Below, piece after piece: positions 12,338-14,632 of a stretch of 14,632 nt of DNA (positions are counted from its first letter, which is position 1; each line of letters opens with the position of its first letter). Source of the stretch: Poronia punctata. Lineage: Eukaryota; Ascomycota; Sordariomycetes; Xylariales; Xylariaceae. Location of the stretch: the NCBI GenBank assembly GCA_022579005.1, contig MU401944.1, forward strand, positions 1 to 14,632, written 5' to 3'. Below the pieces are notes generated by a model, which searched no databases, was not told the origin of the DNA, and saw nothing but the letters and a program-made list of their open reading frames with translations. Both the position numbers and the translations under genes were made by a program.

Positions 12338-12340
12338 TAC

Positions 12341-12545
12341 TTAATATAATATATTATAAAAGACTTAAAATAAGTCTTTATATATATAGACTAAGTATCT
12401 ATAAATTAAATAAAATACTAGCGCGTTAAATTATATACTAACATTATAAAGTAATTAATCCTAGGTTTGCTAAATACCTTCCTTTTATTATTATTAATCT
12501 ACATAATTTACTATACTACTTTATAGTTCTTTTTACTAAGCGTTA
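12341..12545 (+). repeat. LTR-like block, 3' copy of the plus-strand element
   Basis: This is a direct repeat of 5185-5387 at about 80% identity by eye, with differences mainly C/T or G/A. Homology starts at TTAATATAATATATTATAAA and ends near TTCTTTTTACTAA. Beyond that it diverges from both other copies, which continue to match each other, so the LTR 3' end lies close to 12543. Neither + strand copy is consistently the more mutated: this one keeps CTAGCGCGTTAAA where the 5' copy has CTAGCGTATTAAA, while the 5' copy keeps TACACGTAGA where this one has TATATATAGA. That is what independent mutation of the two LTRs would give. A perfect 7-bp hairpin, AGACTTA/TAAGTCT with an AAA loop, lies at 12361-12377. 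Confidence 0.7.
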
Positions 12546-13597
12546 AATAATAGCGTTTTTTTAAGGTTAAGCTATACTTTTTTAACCTATTTTTTATTTA
12601 TTTATTAGTTTAAAATAGTCTTAGCTTGCTTTTATTTATGCTTTATATTTATTTATGCTATATATTGTTTTTATGTTTTTATACCGCTTCTTTATAGTAA
12701 TAATTCTTTTATACTACTTATTACTACTGCTGCTTTTTTTATAACTTTATTACTATTGCTTTAGCTTTTAAAGTTACTTACTATACTAATAACATTTTCT
12801 TTTTAAAAAAAAACGCTACTTAGTTTTAATTTAATAAACCTTTTAAATTTAAATAAGTTATTTCTTTATATCTTTTTATTATATAATTATAATTATACTT
12901 TTTAACTTAGTATATTATAAATATAATTTATATAAGTTGACTATAAAAAAGTAGTTATTACTTTTTTTACATTACTTTTTATATTATTTTTTATATTATT
13001 TTTCAGTTTTATTTAATTAAAATTTACTTTTAATAAATAAAGTATTATAAAAGGTTTTGTTTTTTTATATTTTATAAAAACTTAAAATAACCTTTATTTT
13101 TTATACTTTGCTTTGCTTTTTATTTTTTATTTTTTAATATTATTTTTAGTTTTTATATTATTGCTTTTAAGTTTACTTTAGCTTTTGTTTTTATACCTGC
13201 TTTTTTAGTTTTAGCTTTTTTTTATTTTTTATATTATATATTTTCTTAACTTAGCTACTTAGTTTTTTAGTTATAGTAATTATTTCTTTACTTTTACGTT
13301 TATATATTATAATACTATTAAAACTATATAATTACGTTTATATTTATAGCTTTTTTTAATACTTTCTTTAAGCTTTTAGCTTATTACTTTTATATGCTTA
13401 AGCTTTTAAGCCTTTTTTAAGTGCTAATAACGCTTTTATTTTTATTACTTTTATTATTATTACTTTATAAATTAATATGCTAGTATAAAGTATGCTTTTT
13501 TTTATATTTACTATTTTAGCGCTGCTTAAATTAGTTATTATAAAGTTAGTATTAACTATTTAAATATTAAAAGCTTTAAGTTTTAAATATATTGTTT
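12546..13597 (-). mobile_element. T-rich fragment of an oppositely oriented, decayed element
   Basis: There is no intact gene. The + strand is strongly T-rich (long T-runs with GCTTTT and TTTATT), so the minus strand is A-rich, opposite to the element on its left. Simple near-tandem tracts occur at about 12960-13005 (TTTTATATTATT-type units) and 13105-13140 (ATTTTTT units). It is bounded on the left by the end of the 3' LTR-like block and on the right by a preserved LTR-type terminus. The best reading is the start of a minus-strand element truncated by, or inserted next to, the + strand element. Family unknown. Confidence 0.35.
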
Positions 13598-13633
13598 TTG
13601 TTGGTCTGGCTAGGGGTTAATGTGATTACAACA
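13598..13633 (-). repeat. Preserved LTR-type terminus (TGTTGTAATCAC on the minus strand)
   Basis: Read on the minus strand from 13633, the sequence starts TGTTGTAATCACATTAACCC, then CTAGCCAGACCAAC and an A-rich, TATA-like stretch. TGTTG at an edge, with the matching CAACA on the + strand, is the usual shape of an LTR end. It marks a sharp change: T-rich mutated sequence lies to the left and a less mutated flank to the right. It keeps TG, CA, GG and CC dinucleotides that are nearly absent elsewhere. It is unrelated to the other LTR family in this window. Either orientation is possible, because LTR ends are short inverted repeats; I favour the minus strand because of the T-rich + strand beside it. 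No partner end or target-site duplication was found. Confidence 0.45.
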
Positions 13634-13890
13634 CGTTACTATTTATAATACTATGTTAACTTAATTAACTAAAAGGAAAAGGAAGTTATAAGGACTTCTT
13701 TTAGCAAGTCTTATATAGCTATAAAAGTCTTTAATTAATTAAAACCTATTAGCAATATAAAAGGAACACGTATACCTTACGTATTTAATACGTAAAAAAC
13801 GCGTACTTTATATATACCGGTTACGTACTATATATATATACTGCGCGTATACTTTTTTAATAAAGTAAGTCTAACGTAATCTATAATAAA
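13634..13890. other. Less mutated flank with CpG-containing motifs
   Basis: There is no gene. The stretch keeps ACGCGTAC, CCGG, GCGCG, GGAAAAGGAAG and several CC/GG pairs; bases 13801-13860 are about 30% G+C by my count. A short direct repeat, CGTACTTTATATATAC (13802-13817) and CGTACTATATATATATAC (13824-13841), lies in it. It begins exactly outside the LTR-type terminus. It may be low-copy target DNA that largely escaped RIP, or the remnant of another, younger repeat. Confidence 0.45.
13777..13795. repeat. Perfect 9-bp palindrome with a 1-base centre
   Basis: TTACGTATT at 13777-13785 is followed by one T and then AATACGTAA at 13787-13795, a perfect inverted repeat with two intact CG sites. 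It lies in the least mutated flank, near ACACGTATACC and the CGTAC direct repeats. It resembles a dimeric protein-binding site in form only. No binding protein can be named. Confidence 0.6.
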
Positions 13891-14632
13891 TATATAAAAA
13901 ACTAAATATTTATATTTATAAAATATTTGCGTTTTAATAGTCTTAATATAGTTAATAAAGTTAAAAGTATTAAAAAAGATTTTAATACTTGCTATTTTTT
14001 TTTAACTACATTTTTATTTTTTTATGCTTTTATTTTTAATTTATAAGCAATTTACTATTGCTTTAATTTTTATTTATATTTAATTTGTTATAATAAAGAA
14101 CTTAAGTGCTTAGTTAAAAGTTTTTTTTATAAACAAATTTGCAAAGTTATTTTTTTTATTAATTTAATATACTTTTATAATTTTTTTTATAAGATTTTTA
14201 TAGTAATATTATATTAATTATAAAGCGTTTTTTACGTATACTTTTAAGTTTTATAAAATACTAGTAAAGCGATTTAAAATTAGTATAAAGTACTAAAAAA
14301 ATTAAAAGTAATTTAAGTACTTTAAAAATTAAATATAAAGTAATATATAAAGCAATAGTGCTGTTAACTTTATTAACTATATTATATAGTTTACTAGCAA
14401 AAATAAATTAAATAACGCGTTTATATTTACTTAAATTTTAGTATATAATATTACTAGTAATTTTATATTTATTTTGCTTATAATTTAAAATTAATTTAAT
14501 AGTAAAAATAATAATAAAACTAATTTAAAAGCTTAAATTAGTGTTGTTAGCAAATAATCTATTTATAAAAATAAATAGCTTTGCTTTTATTAAGTTTAAA
14601 AGTATATATATTAATTTACAGTGCTTATTTTT
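13891..14632. other. AT-rich sequence without recognisable features
   Basis: Mutated AT-rich sequence again, with mixed strand skew: T-rich at about 13990-14240, then A-rich at about 14260-14340. I see no intact gene, no LTR-type end and no match to the three LTR-like blocks further left. It is probably another decayed repeat continuing past the window. Confidence 0.4.

Larger units (their letters stand above)
5791..12340 (+). pseudogene. Mutated retrotransposon interior; presumed former gag-pol, not resolvable
   Basis: This is a 6.5 kb A-rich stretch without an intact gene. TAA and TAG are dense in every frame I read. Around 10440-10890 I read about 150 codons and found roughly ten stops, about what this base composition gives by chance, so there is no trace of frame protection. 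Position between two direct LTR-like repeats and the strand skew suggest it once held gag and pol on the + strand. Two faint hints, a Cys/His-knuckle-like tract at 7570-7614 and an INEVL-like string at 10464-10478, are too weak to call. Other repeats may be nested inside. The short gene-free subregions hold nothing else I can name. Confidence 0.4.
5185..12545 (+). mobile_element. Degenerate LTR retrotransposon, about 7.4 kb
   Basis: It is defined by two direct LTR-like repeats, 5185-5387 and 12341-12543, offset by 7155-7156 bp and collinear with one single-base gap that I can see. The interior (5388-12340, about 7 kb) is A-rich on the + strand across most of its length, which fits a + strand retroelement. 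That interior is at the long end for Ty3/gypsy or Ty1/copia elements, so it may include nested insertions. No gag, protease, reverse transcriptase, RNase H or integrase motif survives clearly enough to assign a superfamily. Target-site duplications, primer-binding site and polypurine tract were not securely found; an A/G-rich tract at 12245-12260 is the best polypurine candidate but lies about 80 bp from the firm LTR homology. The element is inactive. Confidence 0.65.
1..14632. other. AT-rich block with RIP-type mutation
   Basis: The whole window carries one mutational signature. In bases 1-120 I count 10 C: all follow A or G, eight are followed by T, one by G and one by A. TpC, CpC and GpG are absent there. 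The same pattern runs through most of the window, with short exceptions near 4740-5340 and 13600-13890. C-to-T change on both strands, with CpA loss, is the known product of repeat-induced point mutation in filamentous ascomycetes. Three copies of one repeat within the window differ mainly by C/T and G/A, which supports this directly. All reading frames are cut by frequent TAA and TAG, so any original coding sequence is dead. The assignment to an ascomycete is inference from the mutation type. Confidence 0.85.

Noticed and set aside
12960..13140. Microsatellite or minisatellite in TTTTATATTATT and ATTTTTT tracts
   Set aside because: There are only two or three imperfect units, within what T-rich composition produces by chance.
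13598..13640. tRNA A-box-like TGGCTAGGGGTT
   Set aside because: No matching B-box or acceptor pairing follows, and the position fits an LTR terminus better.
1..14632. Mitochondrial, apicomplexan or bacterial AT-rich DNA
   Set aside because: There are no genes, tRNAs or rRNAs, and the copies of the repeats differ mainly by C/T and G/A with a strict context. That fits RIP rather than a simply AT-rich genome.
1..14632. CRISPR array, telomere repeats or centromere-type satellite
   Set aside because: No regularly spaced repeats with unique spacers, no TTAGGG-type runs and no tandem satellite were seen.

Overview
The window is almost pure AT: two blocks I counted by hand (1-120 and 7201-7260) are about 17% and 12% G+C. 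I see no intact protein-coding gene and no RNA gene. The surviving C and G are not random. C sits almost only after a purine and before T (AGCT, TGCT, ACT), while CpA/TpG and TpC/GpA are very scarce. That is the pattern left by repeat-induced point mutation (RIP, C-to-T on both strands). I therefore read this as a transposon graveyard in an AT-rich block of a filamentous ascomycete (Pezizomycotina) genome. The species cannot be named from the sequence.

Layout. (i) 1 to about 4420 is featureless, T-rich, heavily mutated sequence. (ii) About 4420-4526 holds a small fold-back structure. (iii) About 4545-5760 is a very large inverted repeat centred near 5153. Each arm consists of an LTR-like block of about 200 bp followed, moving outward, by about 370 bp of shared 5' internal sequence. 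The two heads face each other across about 70 bp. (iv) The LTR-like block of the right arm (5185-5387) recurs in the same orientation at 12341-12543, about 80% identical by eye with differences mostly C/T and G/A. This marks 5185-12545 as one decayed LTR retrotransposon on the + strand, with an A-rich interior of about 7 kb full of stops. (v) 12546-13600 is T-rich and looks like part of an oppositely oriented element. (vi) It ends at about 13633 in a well-preserved LTR-type terminus, reading TGTTGTAATCAC on the minus strand. (vii) 13634-13890 is the least mutated non-LTR stretch and keeps CpG-containing motifs and an odd-spaced palindrome. (viii) The rest, to 14632, is AT-rich with nothing recognisable.

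Nothing here encodes a working system. What the window shows is genome defence: at least two head-to-head copies of one LTR family, mutated to different degrees by RIP, plus a third, different LTR end. The most informative points are the head-to-head pair, the unequal mutation of the two arms, and the sharp sequence context of the surviving cytosines, which may describe the preference of the mutating enzyme in this fungus.
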